Of a stretch of DNA of 64,000 nucleotides, positions 16,740 through 26,300 are shown piece by piece. The position numbers and the translations under genes were made by a program. The notes under the pieces were generated by a model that saw nothing but the letters and a program-made list of their open reading frames with translations, was not told the DNA's origin and ran no database searches. Within the stretch, counting starts at the first letter, position 1, and each line of letters starts with the position of its first letter. The stretch comes from Lachnospiraceae bacterium (GTDB taxonomy: Bacteria > Bacillota > Clostridia > Lachnospirales > Lachnospiraceae): positions 1-64,000 of the forward strand of contig JALEJP010000083.1 in NCBI GenBank assembly GCA_022769625.1, given 5' to 3'.

Positions 16740-19343
16740 TTATCTTTTTAAAATCATTTTTCCGGTTTTATATCCCTGAACCAAAAGGGTCGGAATGAAC
16801 GCCAGCAGACATACCCATCCGATCTGCCCCATGCTCATCGCTTCCACGCGGAAAAGATATCTCAGTCCGGGAACAAACAGCACAAGACTCAGCAGACAGA
16901 CGCCAAGTGCAAAGGCACCCAGACTGTACCAGTTGCCCGAAAATCCAAGTCTGTGCAGTGGTTTTTCGCTTCTGCAGTTGAATCCGTGAAACAGTCTGGC
17001 CAGTGTCAGTGTGGAAAATGCCATGGTGCTTGCCATGGCCCCACTCTGACGCAGTCCAATGTAAAAGGCAGCCGTTGTGCTGACTGCAATGAGTCCGCCC
17101 TGAATCAGTACACGCAGAAGAAAATCTTTTGTCAGGATTCCTTTTTTCGGATCACGGGGCGGCTGATTCAACAGACCTTTTTCTGCCGGTTCCATACCTA
17201 TGGCAAGTGCCGGAAGGGAATCCGTCAGAAGATTGATAAACAGCAGATGAACCGCCTGGAATGGGATCGGAAGAGCCATCAGGGAAGTATAGAGCACAGT
17301 CAGAATACCCGCCATATTGCCGGACAGAAGAAACTGAATGGCATTGCAGATGTTTCGGTATACATTTCTTCCGTTTGCCACTGCTTTGATGATCGTGGCA
17401 AAATTATCATCCGTCAGAATCATCGCTGCCGCATCTTTGGAAACCTCCGTTCCGGTGATTCCCATGGCGATTCCGATATCTGCTTTTTTCAGAGCAGGAG
17501 CGTCATTTACGCCGTCTCCTGTCATAGCTGAAATGCTGCCATGTTTCTGCCAGGTATCCACGATCCGTATTTTGTTTTCCGGTGAAACACGGGCATAGAC
17601 GGATATTTTTGTGATATTTTCCATCAATTCTTCGTCTGACATGGCATCCAGCTCCTGCCCGGTCACTGCCATGTCTCCTTCCTGGTAAATCCCGATTTTT
17701 TTTGCGATGGCCTGAGCCGTGATTTTATGATCCCCTGTGATCATGACCGTCCGGATACCCGCTCTCTTTGCATCCTCCACAGCGATCCTGGATTCCTCGC
17801 GGGGCGGATCCATCATGGACACAAGACCGATGAAAATAAAGTCCTGTTCATCGTCCAGTTCCAGCACATCATCCTCCGATACCTCCTTATATCCAAAGGC
17901 AAGCACACGAAGACCTTCTTCTGAAAACTCGCGGTTTTTATCGGCAATCCGTTTTTTATCCTCCGCTGTAATGGGACAGACACCTTCTGATGTACGGATA
18001 TAGCCCGTACGCTCCAGCATCACATCCAGAGCACCCTTTGTCAGAATCGTCGGAACACCGTGAAGCTGGTATTTGGTACTCATAAGCTTTCGATCCGAAT
18101 CAAACGGTATCTCCTCCATACGAGGCATCAGCCCGCGAATGAGCTCATCACTGACGCTGATCCCTCTTGCCATTTCAAGAAGCGCATATTCCGTTGGGTC
18201 GCCGATTCCTTTTCCATCCACAATACTGGAATCATTGGTCAGAATGCAGTCATAGAGCAGATAACGGTGAAGCTGATTTTTCAGATCCAGATCTTCCTTC
18301 CAGATTGTTTCTCCGTCGATGTAAATCTGCTGTACGGTCATTTTATTCTGGGTCAGTGTTCCTGTCTTATCCGAGCAGATCACGGAGACACAGCCCAGAC
18401 TTTCCACTGCTTTCAGATCTTTGATGATGGCGTTTTCTTTTGCCATTTTCTGTGTTCCCATGGCCTGCACAATCGTCACAATGGAGCTTAAAGCCTCCGG
18501 AATCGCTGCCACAGCCAGGGCTACCGCAAAAAGCATGGCATCCATAATCGGCATATTCCGGTAAATACTCAGTGCAAATACAAGCATGCAGATTCCGAGG
18601 ATCCCTGCTGCCAGTCTGCTGCTGAAACGGTCCAGGCTCACCTGAAGTGGTGTCTTGCGCTCCGCAGCCGCATTCATCAGGCCTGCGATGCGTCCGATCT
18701 CTGTATTCATCCCCGTATCGGTCACAACCGTAACTGCTCTTCCATAGGTGACTAGACTTCCTGAGTAGACCATATTCGTACGATCTGCCAGTGCCGTCTC
18801 CCCTTCCAGTGCTTCTTCCTTTTTATCTACGTTTGTGGATTCCCCTGTCAGAGCACTTTCATTCACCTGAAGAGAATAATTATGAAGAATTCGACCGTCT
18901 GCCACGATCATATCACCTGCCTCCAGAAGAACAATATCTCCCGGAACTACTTTCCTGGATGGAATTTCAATCTTCTGTCCATCACGCACTACTTTGGCAT
19001 TAGGCGAAGACAGGGATTTCAGACTGTCCAGAGATTTTTCCGCTTTCTGATGCTGGACGGTACCAAGCACCGCGTTCATAACAAGTACCGTCAGAATAAC
19101 CACGGTACTTTCCACATCTCCGGTAAAAACTGATATGAGTGCCGCTGCAATCAAAATGATCACCAGAAGATCACAAAACTGAGATAAAAATACCTGCAGT
19201 ACTGTTTTTTTCCTGCCCTCCTGCAGTACATTCTCGCCTTTCTCTTCCAGAAGCCTTGCCGCCTCTTCCGAAGTATGGCCTTCTTCGGATACCTGCAGAT
19301 TTCTCAGAACCTCCTGCTGTGTCTGTTGATACCATGCTTTCAT
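16740..19343 (-). CDS. P-type cation-transporting ATPase (Ca2+/Mn2+ type)
   Basis: 867 aa, normal for P2A-type pumps. Motifs in order: TGES (A domain, near 165), AAIPEAL in membrane helix 4, the phosphorylation loop DKTGTLTQNKMT (near 327), the KGA nucleotide site, MTGDGVNDAPALKKADIGIAMG, and NLLTDSLPALAIGMEP in helix 6. The helix 4 and 6 motifs fit the PMR1/YoaB group that moves Ca2+ and Mn2+. The Mn2+ riboswitch in its leader argues that Mn2+ export is the main job. AAGGAGG stands seven bases upstream of the ATG. Confidence 0.93.
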   Translation of the reverse strand: MKAWYQQTQQEVLRNLQVSEEGHTSEEAARLLEEKGENVLQEGRKKTVLQVFLSQFCDLLVIILIAAALISVFTGDVESTVVILTVLVMNAVLGTVQHQKAEKSLDSLKSLSSPNAKVVRDGQKIEIPSRKVVPGDIVLLEAGDMIVADGRILHNYSLQVNESALTGESTNVDKKEEALEGETALADRTNMVYSGSLVTYGRAVTVVTDTGMNTEIGRIAGLMNAAAERKTPLQVSLDRFSSRLAAGILGICMLVFALSIYRNMPIMDAMLFAVALAVAAIPEALSSIVTIVQAMGTQKMAKENAIIKDLKAVESLGCVSVICSDKTGTLTQNKMTVQQIYIDGETIWKEDLDLKNQLHRYLLYDCILTNDSSIVDGKGIGDPTEYALLEMARGISVSDELIRGLMPRMEEIPFDSDRKLMSTKYQLHGVPTILTKGALDVMLERTGYIRTSEGVCPITAEDKKRIADKNREFSEEGLRVLAFGYKEVSEDDVLELDDEQDFIFIGLVSMMDPPREESRIAVEDAKRAGIRTVMITGDHKITAQAIAKKIGIYQEGDMAVTGQELDAMSDEELMENITKISVYARVSPENKIRIVDTWQKHGSISAMTGDGVNDAPALKKADIGIAMGITGTEVSKDAAAMILTDDNFATIIKAVANGRNVYRNICNAIQFLLSGNMAGILTVLYTSLMALPIPFQAVHLLFINLLTDSLPALAIGMEPAEKGLLNQPPRDPKKGILTKDFLLRVLIQGGLIAVSTTAAFYIGLRQSGAMASTMAFSTLTLARLFHGFNCRSEKPLHRLGFSGNWYSLGAFALGVCLLSLVLFVPGLRYLFRVEAMSMGQIGWVCLLAFIPTLLVQGYKTGKMILKR

Positions 19344-19376
19344 ATGATTCCTCCTTCATGAAATTTCCCATGTAAC

Positions 19377-19445
19377 AAAAAAGACTTTTAATGTACTTAT
19401 CTGCGGGAATGTCTCCATTTCCACAAATAAATACATTAAAAGTCT
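19377..19445 (-). terminator. Riboswitch expression platform: intrinsic terminator
   Basis: On the minus strand AGACTTTTAATGTA (19445 down to 19432) pairs perfectly with its complement (19395 down to 19382), followed by a six-base U-run. The 5' arm shares CTTTTAA with the 3' side of riboswitch helix P1, so the two structures exclude each other: ligand-stabilised P1 should prevent termination. Confidence 0.88.
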
Positions 19446-19525
19446 CGTCACCGTATACGGTATGCATCACCAGACCTTTCGGTCGGGGTTGTTGATGATA
19501 CATTAAAACTACTCCCTTTTAATTC
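19431..19525 (-). ncRNA. yybP-ykoY-type Mn2+ riboswitch aptamer
   Basis: Read on the minus strand, the leader opens with TTAAAAGGGAGTAG (19522-19509), the hallmark 5' motif of the yybP-ykoY class, and closes with ACGAGACTTTTAA, the matching 3' motif. TTAAAAG and CTTTTAA form P1. Between them lie the hairpins GACC-GAAA-GGTC and ACCGTATACGGT enclosed by CATCA/TGATG. Known members bind Mn2+ and switch on Mn2+ exporters, which is exactly what follows. Recognised by motif and context, not by a covariance search. Confidence 0.88.
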
Positions 19526-19542
19526 AGGTATTAATTTTTTAC

Positions 19543-19571
19543 AGTATAGACTTCCTTTATTCAAAAGTCAA
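19543..19571 (-). promoter_or_regulatory. Promoter of the riboswitch-ATPase-mntP transcript
   Basis: Minus strand TTGACT (19566-19571), 17-base spacer, TATACT (19543-19548), placing the start near 19536, just ahead of the aptamer. The -35 overlaps the final codons of asnB. Confidence 0.8.
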
Positions 19572-21412
19572 GCAGTTTTTTCTTCTCCAAAATAAATATC
19601 GTACCATACAAGGAAGGTATAGATCGTCCAGATTTTACGGCTGTTATCCTCTGCTCCATGATAATGGTCGTCCAGAAGCTTCACCAGATAGTCTCTCTGG
19701 AAGAACTGCCCGGAAACGTCCGATTCAAGCACAGCACGTACCTTGTCATAGTACTCTTTCTGCCGCAGCCATACACGGATCGGTACCGGAAATCCTAATT
19801 TTTTACGGCTGGATACCTGCTCTGGAAGCTTACTGTGCGCCGCCATACGGAAGGCATACTTTGTCTGTGTCTTTCTGATCTTATTGTGGAAAGAAACCTT
19901 TCTGGCTGTCTGAAATACTTTAACATCCAGATATGGAACTCTGGTCTCCAGTGAATGAGCCATACTCATCTTGTCCGCTTTCAGCAGAATATCACCGATC
20001 AGCCAGAATTTCAGATCGATATACTGCATGCGTGCCGTCTCATCCAGCTTTTTCGTCTTGTTGTAGCACTCCTTTGTCAGCTTCTCCGGATAGGTTACCG
20101 GAATATCCTTTTTTAATACCTTCGCCTTTTCCTCCGGATGGAAAATATAAGCATTTCCTATAAACCGCTCTTCCACCGGCGTACATCCGCGCAGGATATA
20201 GTTTTTCCCTTTGAAGGAACGGCTGCTGTTCTCCAGCTTTGTCTTGATTTTTTTCTTTGTCTTGTCGGAAAGCACACGGAAAGGACGGAGAGAAACCGGC
20301 TCATGGTAAATCACATAACCTCCAAACAGCTCATCTGCCCCCTCACCGGACATAACCACCTTCAGCTTACTGGCCGCAAGCTGATCCACAAACCACAGCG
20401 CAACTGCGGAAGGATCTGCTAGCGGTTCATCCATGTAATACTGCACCTTTGGCACCGCATCCCAGTACTCTTCCGCCGTGATCAGCTTCTCATGACAGGT
20501 GCTGCCTGCAAAATCCGCAATCTCTCTTGCGCGCTCAATCTCACTGTATCTTCCGTTGTCCTCTGCAAATCCAACGGTAAACGTGTTCTGAAAATGACCC
20601 TGTGCCGCAATATAATTGGAGTCTACTCCGCCGGAAAGCAGAGATCCCACCTCCACATCGCTGATCTTGTGTGCTTCCACGGATTCCTCGATGCACGCCT
20701 TGATCTCCTCCACCAGGGCTTTCTCATCCTGCCCGCGCTCCGGTTTCAGTGTGGGATCAAAATAGCGCACGATCTGAAGCTTTCCGTTTTTCCACTTCAG
20801 ACAGCAGCCCGGATTCAGTTTGTAGATTCCTTTAAAAAAGGTCTCGTCCATAGCGGAATACTGGAAGCTCAGATACTGGCTGAGCGCTTCCGTATTCAGC
20901 TCTTTGTGATACTCCGGATACTCCAGAATCGCCTTGATCTCCGACGCAAAAACCAGGTTACCATTTACCTGAGCATAATAAAATGGTTTGATTCCAAAAA
21001 AGTCTCTTGCAGCAAACAATGTCTTTTCTCTTGCATCCCAGATTGCAAAACCAAACATGCCGCGAAGCTTTAACAGCATCTTCTCATGGTATTCCTCATA
21101 GGCATGGATCAGGCACTCGGTATCCGAATGGTTGGAAAAAACGTGACCCTTTTCCTGAAGTTCACGTGTAAGCTCCTGATAATTATAAATCTCCCCATTA
21201 AAAACAATTACAATGTCACCATTTTCGTTGTACATTGGCTGATTGCCGCAGTCCAGATCAATAATGCTCAATCGGCGAAAGCCAAGCGCAATCTCCTCAT
21301 CGATGTGACTTCCGCCGCCATCGGGACCTCTGTGACGGATACTTTCCATCATATTTTCAATTACTGTTTTCTGTTTATCGTATTTACCTGCTATTCCGCA
21401 AATTCCACACAT
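19568..21412 (-). CDS. asnB: Asparagine synthase (glutamine-hydrolysing)
   Basis: 614 aa, full length for the class B enzyme. Cys2 directly after the start Met is the glutaminase nucleophile (CGICGIAG), with RHRGPDGGG and FNGEIYNYQEL completing the N-terminal Ntn domain. The synthetase domain has the ATP pyrophosphatase loop LLSGGVDSNYIAA near 260. Makes asparagine from aspartate, glutamine and ATP in the cytosol. Monocistronic by position. The ribosome site is poor, but no other start keeps Cys2. Confidence 0.95.
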   Translation of the reverse strand: MCGICGIAGKYDKQKTVIENMMESIRHRGPDGGGSHIDEEIALGFRRLSIIDLDCGNQPMYNENGDIVIVFNGEIYNYQELTRELQEKGHVFSNHSDTECLIHAYEEYHEKMLLKLRGMFGFAIWDAREKTLFAARDFFGIKPFYYAQVNGNLVFASEIKAILEYPEYHKELNTEALSQYLSFQYSAMDETFFKGIYKLNPGCCLKWKNGKLQIVRYFDPTLKPERGQDEKALVEEIKACIEESVEAHKISDVEVGSLLSGGVDSNYIAAQGHFQNTFTVGFAEDNGRYSEIERAREIADFAGSTCHEKLITAEEYWDAVPKVQYYMDEPLADPSAVALWFVDQLAASKLKVVMSGEGADELFGGYVIYHEPVSLRPFRVLSDKTKKKIKTKLENSSRSFKGKNYILRGCTPVEERFIGNAYIFHPEEKAKVLKKDIPVTYPEKLTKECYNKTKKLDETARMQYIDLKFWLIGDILLKADKMSMAHSLETRVPYLDVKVFQTARKVSFHNKIRKTQTKYAFRMAAHSKLPEQVSSRKKLGFPVPIRVWLRQKEYYDKVRAVLESDVSGQFFQRDYLVKLLDDHYHGAEDNSRKIWTIYTFLVWYDIYFGEEKTA

Positions 21413-21552
21413 ATTTTCAGCTCACTTTCATCCACATTTATTTCTGTTCCCCCCTGCGGAACCATCAAAACATAATCGCCTTTTAATATAACGATGTACC
21501 TTACCAAGATACTACAAATTTTCAAGAATATCCAGATATTTTTTTATACTAC

Positions 21553-21580
21553 TTGCTTTTTTCCGTTTTTCGGTTACAAT
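21553..21580 (+). promoter_or_regulatory. Predicted promoter of the ABC-F gene
   Basis: TTGCTT (21553-21558), 16-base spacer, TACAAT (21575-21580); start near 21587. Confidence 0.5.
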
Positions 21581-21661
21581 AGAATAGATTATGCGCGGCG
21601 TACAGGGAAACGCCGACGCTGTTTCTGATGAATAAACGCATACTGCCTGGAGGTTGAAAAA

Positions 21662-23299
21662 ATGATTAGTGCAAACAATGTGACTCTGCGTATCGGCAAG
21701 AAAGCATTATTTGAAGATGTCAATATCAAATTTACAGAAGGAAACTGTTATGGCCTCATCGGTGCCAACGGTGCCGGGAAGTCCACCTTCCTGAAAATCC
21801 TCTCCGGTGAGCTGGATACCACAAACGGTACCATCAGCATCACACCGGGACAGCGTCTTTCCGTGCTGGAGCAGGATCATTTTAAATATGACCAGTACCC
21901 TGTCCTGGATACGGTTATCATGGGCAATCAGCGCCTGTATGATATTATGAAAGAAAAAGATGCAATTTATGCAAAGGAAGATTTTTCCGAGGAGGACGGT
22001 ATCCGCGCCAGTGAACTGGAGGGTGAGTTTGCCGAGATGAACGGCTGGGAGGCAGAATCCGATGCCGCTACTTTGCTGAACGGTCTTGGCATCGAGCCGG
22101 AGCTTCACTACACACAGATGGGTGATCTGAACGGTAACGAAAAGGTCAAGGTTCTGCTTGCACGGGCATTGTTCGGAAATCCGGATATCCTGCTCCTGGA
22201 CGAGCCCACCAACCACCTGGATCTTGGTGCCATCGAGTGGCTGGAGGAATTTCTGATCAATTTTGACAACACGGTTATCGTCGTATCTCATGACCGTTAT
22301 TTCCTGAATAAGGTCTGCACACACATCGCAGACATCGATTACGGAAAAATCCAGCTCTACGCCGGCAACTATGACTTCTGGTATGAATCCAGTCAGCTGA
22401 TGATCCGCCAGATGAAAGAAGCCAACAAGAAAAAAGAGGAAAAGATTAAAGAACTGCAGGAGTTCATCTCCCGTTTCAGCGCCAATGCTTCCAAGTCCAA
22501 GCAGGCAACTTCCAGAAAACGTGCACTTGAGAAGATCCAGCTGGATGAAATCCGTCCATCCAGCCGCAAGTATCCTTACATTGATTTCCGTCCGGAACGT
22601 GAAATCGGCAACGAGGTGCTTATGGTGGAGAATCTTTCCAAGACCATTGACGGCGTAAAGGTACTGGATGACATTTCATTCACACTGGGCCATAATGACA
22701 AGGTTGCTTTTGTGGGCGGAAACGAACAGGCCAAAACCGTATTTTTCAAAATCCTGATGGGCGAGATGGAGCCGGATGAAGGAACCTTCAAATGGGGCGT
22801 CACCACCTCACAGGCTTATTTCCCCAAGGACAGCACACAGGAGTTTGACAACGACCTCACCATCGCCGACTGGCTGACACAGTTCTCGGAAATCAAGGAT
22901 GCCACCTATGTGAGAGGTTTCCTGGGACGTATGTTATTTGCGGGGGATGACGGTGTAAAACAGGTACGCGTCCTCTCCGGTGGGGAAAAGGTGAGATGTC
23001 TTTTGTCCAAGATGATGATTTCCGGCGCAAATATTCTGATTTTTGATGAACCTACCAACCATCTGGACATGGAATCCATCACCGCTCTGAACAACGGCAT
23101 GATCAAATTCCCGGGAGTAATCCTCTTTGCCTCACATGACCATCAGATTGTGCAGACTACGGCAAACCGCATCATGGAAATCCTTCCAAATGGCAGGATG
23201 ATTGACAAGATCACCACCTACGACGAATATCTGGCAAGCGATGAGATGGCAAAAAAGCGTCAGGTCTATACCACAGAGGGTACTCTGGAAGACAATTAA
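21662..23299 (+). CDS. ABC-F family ATPase (YkpA/YbiT-like)
   Basis: 545 aa with two ATP-binding cassettes and no membrane part, so a ribosome-associated ABC-F protein. Cassette 1 has GANGAGKS (near 37-44) and LLLDEPTNHLD, but its signature reads LNGNE in place of LSGGE. Cassette 2 has LSGGEK and IFDEPTNHLD, but its P-loop reads GGNEQAKT, with the last Gly replaced by Ala while Lys and Thr remain. The charged linker (about 245-290) is short. These proteins tune translation elongation; nothing points to antibiotic resistance specifically. GGAGG stands ahead of the ATG. Confidence 0.9.
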   Translation: MISANNVTLRIGKKALFEDVNIKFTEGNCYGLIGANGAGKSTFLKILSGELDTTNGTISITPGQRLSVLEQDHFKYDQYPVLDTVIMGNQRLYDIMKEKDAIYAKEDFSEEDGIRASELEGEFAEMNGWEAESDAATLLNGLGIEPELHYTQMGDLNGNEKVKVLLARALFGNPDILLLDEPTNHLDLGAIEWLEEFLINFDNTVIVVSHDRYFLNKVCTHIADIDYGKIQLYAGNYDFWYESSQLMIRQMKEANKKKEEKIKELQEFISRFSANASKSKQATSRKRALEKIQLDEIRPSSRKYPYIDFRPEREIGNEVLMVENLSKTIDGVKVLDDISFTLGHNDKVAFVGGNEQAKTVFFKILMGEMEPDEGTFKWGVTTSQAYFPKDSTQEFDNDLTIADWLTQFSEIKDATYVRGFLGRMLFAGDDGVKQVRVLSGGEKVRCLLSKMMISGANILIFDEPTNHLDMESITALNNGMIKFPGVILFASHDHQIVQTTANRIMEILPNGRMIDKITTYDEYLASDEMAKKRQVYTTEGTLEDN

Positions 23300-23341
23300 G
23301 AACAACGGGATACCATGTGATCCCTGCATTCCCAGTATTTA

Positions 23342-23368
23342 CGGGCTGCCGATGGCAGCCCGTTTTTT
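23342..23368 (+). terminator. Intrinsic terminator of the ABC-F gene
   Basis: CGGGCTGCC (23342-23350), loop GAT, GGCAGCCCG (23354-23362), then six T. It ends seven bases before the converging beta-helix gene. Confidence 0.95.
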
Positions 23369-23374
23369 CTGTCC

Positions 23375-26300
23375 TTATCCTTTTTTCTTATAAACCACTT
23401 TTTTCCCTGCTCCGGCTTTTTTCATACGGGTTTTCAGCGCCGCAAACGATTTTGCAGACATCTTTTTTGGCACCGTGATCCGGCATTTCTCACGAATTCC
23501 CCGAAATGCTCCGGATGAAATTTTCGGCACCCTGGTACTCTTAAACGTAATACCGGTAAGCTTTGTACAACGATAAAAAGCCTTCGACCCGATGCTTGCC
23601 ACATTACTTCCGATCACAAGCTTCTTCAGGTTTGTATTTTTTGCAAAAGCACCTGCTCCGATGGCCGTCACTTTAAAGCTATATCCATTGCAGGCAACCG
23701 AAGCCGGAATCGTCAATGAGCTCTTCTTTTTGCCCACAGGCTTCACAGCAGATACCGTTCCATTCACTGCTGCTGATCTGGTAACCTTATAACGGATACC
23801 ACCCGCTTCAAAGGTACTTCCTTTTCCCGGAACCGGTTTTGCCACCGGCCCGACATCTGCCGGTATCTCTTTTTCACGGACCACAGCCTCCACCGTCGCA
23901 GGCAGACCTGGCATTCCTTTCTCATCCACCGGATAAATCTGACAGATTACTTTTCCGGCATATTCAAGCACAAGCTCTGGTTCCTCCGTCACCTCATACT
24001 GACCGTTTTCAAAGGTAAAACTGTACAGCGTACGCCCCTGTGCATCATCATCTGCATCGCTGTATGTACTGGTTACCAGCGCCTTTTCGCCAACCTCATA
24101 GATTTCTCTGTCAAATGACGCATCCAGGATCTGCGGTGCCTGATTTTCCGGAGCCAGAAAGGAGATGGCTTCCTGTTCACACAACTCTTCATAGGTCATA
24201 TCGCCAGAACCTGCGCGGAATTCGGAACAGACGATTTTCTTTCCTCTGTCATTGGATTCCCATCCGGTAAAACCAATCTTATAATCCTCTCCCAGCATAT
24301 CTGCAGAAAGATCTCTGACATGCTGCCATGATCCTCCCTCCGTCTTGAAGTCCACAGATACCATATTTCCAATCTTGCAGAATCCAAGCCATGCCGTGGT
24401 CACATCGTCCTCTGAAGTGCTTCCTCCTGTCTCTACAGCGGCTCCATTCGTTTCGGTAACTGTTGCAATTCCGTTATAATGTGACTTCTTGCCTACGGTA
24501 AGATAGTTATCATCATTCTGATATAACAGGAAGGATGCCGTATCCCACTGTCCGTTTTCACGCACGGGCAGATTCTCCATTTTGATCACCGTACGCAGAT
24601 TGTCTTTATCGATCTGCTCCGGAATCTGATATAAAAACAGATTTTTTACGTTATTGGTCTCCTGATAAAGATCTCCGCTCTGCAGATCAATTTCGATTCG
24701 TTCTCCTGTCAGCGTATAATTCGCCGGATCCTCCCTGGTAACAGAAAAATCCGGGTTTCGTTCACCGGTATCTGCAAGGCTTAAGATCACTGCTTTTCGG
24801 TCGTTGCTTACGCCACAGGTCGCCTTTACCCACACAACACCATTCTTCTTCGCAGTGAGAATACCCGCTTCATCGATTACGGCTGCATCCGTTGCACCAC
24901 CTGTCACAAAATCTTCCACAGACCAGTGAATGGATTTTCCGGACTCCACCTGTGCCAGAAAGGCATGCGTCTCATCCTTTTTCGTCAGTACCACCAGATC
25001 CTCACCCTGAATCGTAACCTGATCTTCCGGCAAAGCAGAATCAACCACTGTCATTTCCAGCTGATTTGATGTGATGGTCTCCCCATTCCATATGTAGTAT
25101 GCAGATACAACTGCTGTGCCGGCCTTCTTTGCTGTCATACGTCCGTTGACTTCCACCGATAAGATATCCGGATCACTGCTTGTATACCGAACGTTGTTTA
25201 CCGGAGGTGTCACCGGCTGACTTCTGTCATATGCCACCTGAATGTCCGGATCCAGATTCACCAGATTGCCATCTGACATACCGGAGAGAACGGCATAACG
25301 CTTCAGCCCGTCATCATAAGTATTTCCTTCCAGGACAACATTTTTACACCGGGTAAATTCAAATACATTATCCTGATCCCGCTCATGGGTGTCACCATCT
25401 GTCACTGTTTTCAGTGTCATCTTATCCCCTGCCAGGATACGGTCAGAAACTGCGGAAATCTCAATGGAAATATCCGGATTGGTGCGCAGAATGGTATTGT
25501 TCCGGATTGTCAGATTTTCAACGCTCTCTGCCTTGACCACCGTATCCACATCCATACAGAACCGATTATCCTCAATCGTTATGTTTTTGTGGATCGGATT
25601 ATCCTCATCCGGCAGTCCGCCGCCTTTTGTCACCGGATGGATATAGACAGCCGGTGCATATTCCCATGACGTTCTTCCAATACTCTTAATGTAAAAGGTA
25701 TTGCCGCGGATCGTCATATCACGGATCGGACCGGACTCATACCATTCATCCGAATCATTGGACAGATAAATCGTTGCCATGGACATGTTTAAAAACGTAT
25801 TGTTCTCAATCAGCACCGGATTTCTTGTGGTACACAGAATGCCTCTGGTAGGCACATCCCGGAAGGTACATCCACGAATGGTAACCTTTGGTGCATACGT
25901 TACATTTTCAGCCACATATTTCGGCTCGTAACCCAGTTTATCGCTCAGATCAGACGGAAGCGTCTCCTCAAAACGAATCACCATAGTGCGCAGGTCGGTT
26001 CCATCCTCCCCCGGATTCGACACAACCTCCGATACCGTATACAATGTCTCACCGTCTGTGGATTCCAGTGTATCTCTGGTAAAAAACGCAACCTGATCAC
26101 CCACATGGTACTGAGGAAAACCTCCCTGCTGTGTATGAATGTATTTCAGCTGCAGTGTATGATCATCCATCCTGTTTTCCACTCTGGTAAAGGTTCCGTG
26201 CAGATTGATGGGGTCATCATGTGTGTTGGAAAAATTACAGTTCTCGATGACCAGATCACCTGCCGCACCGGAGGCATGGATCCCGTCAGCATAGCTCACC

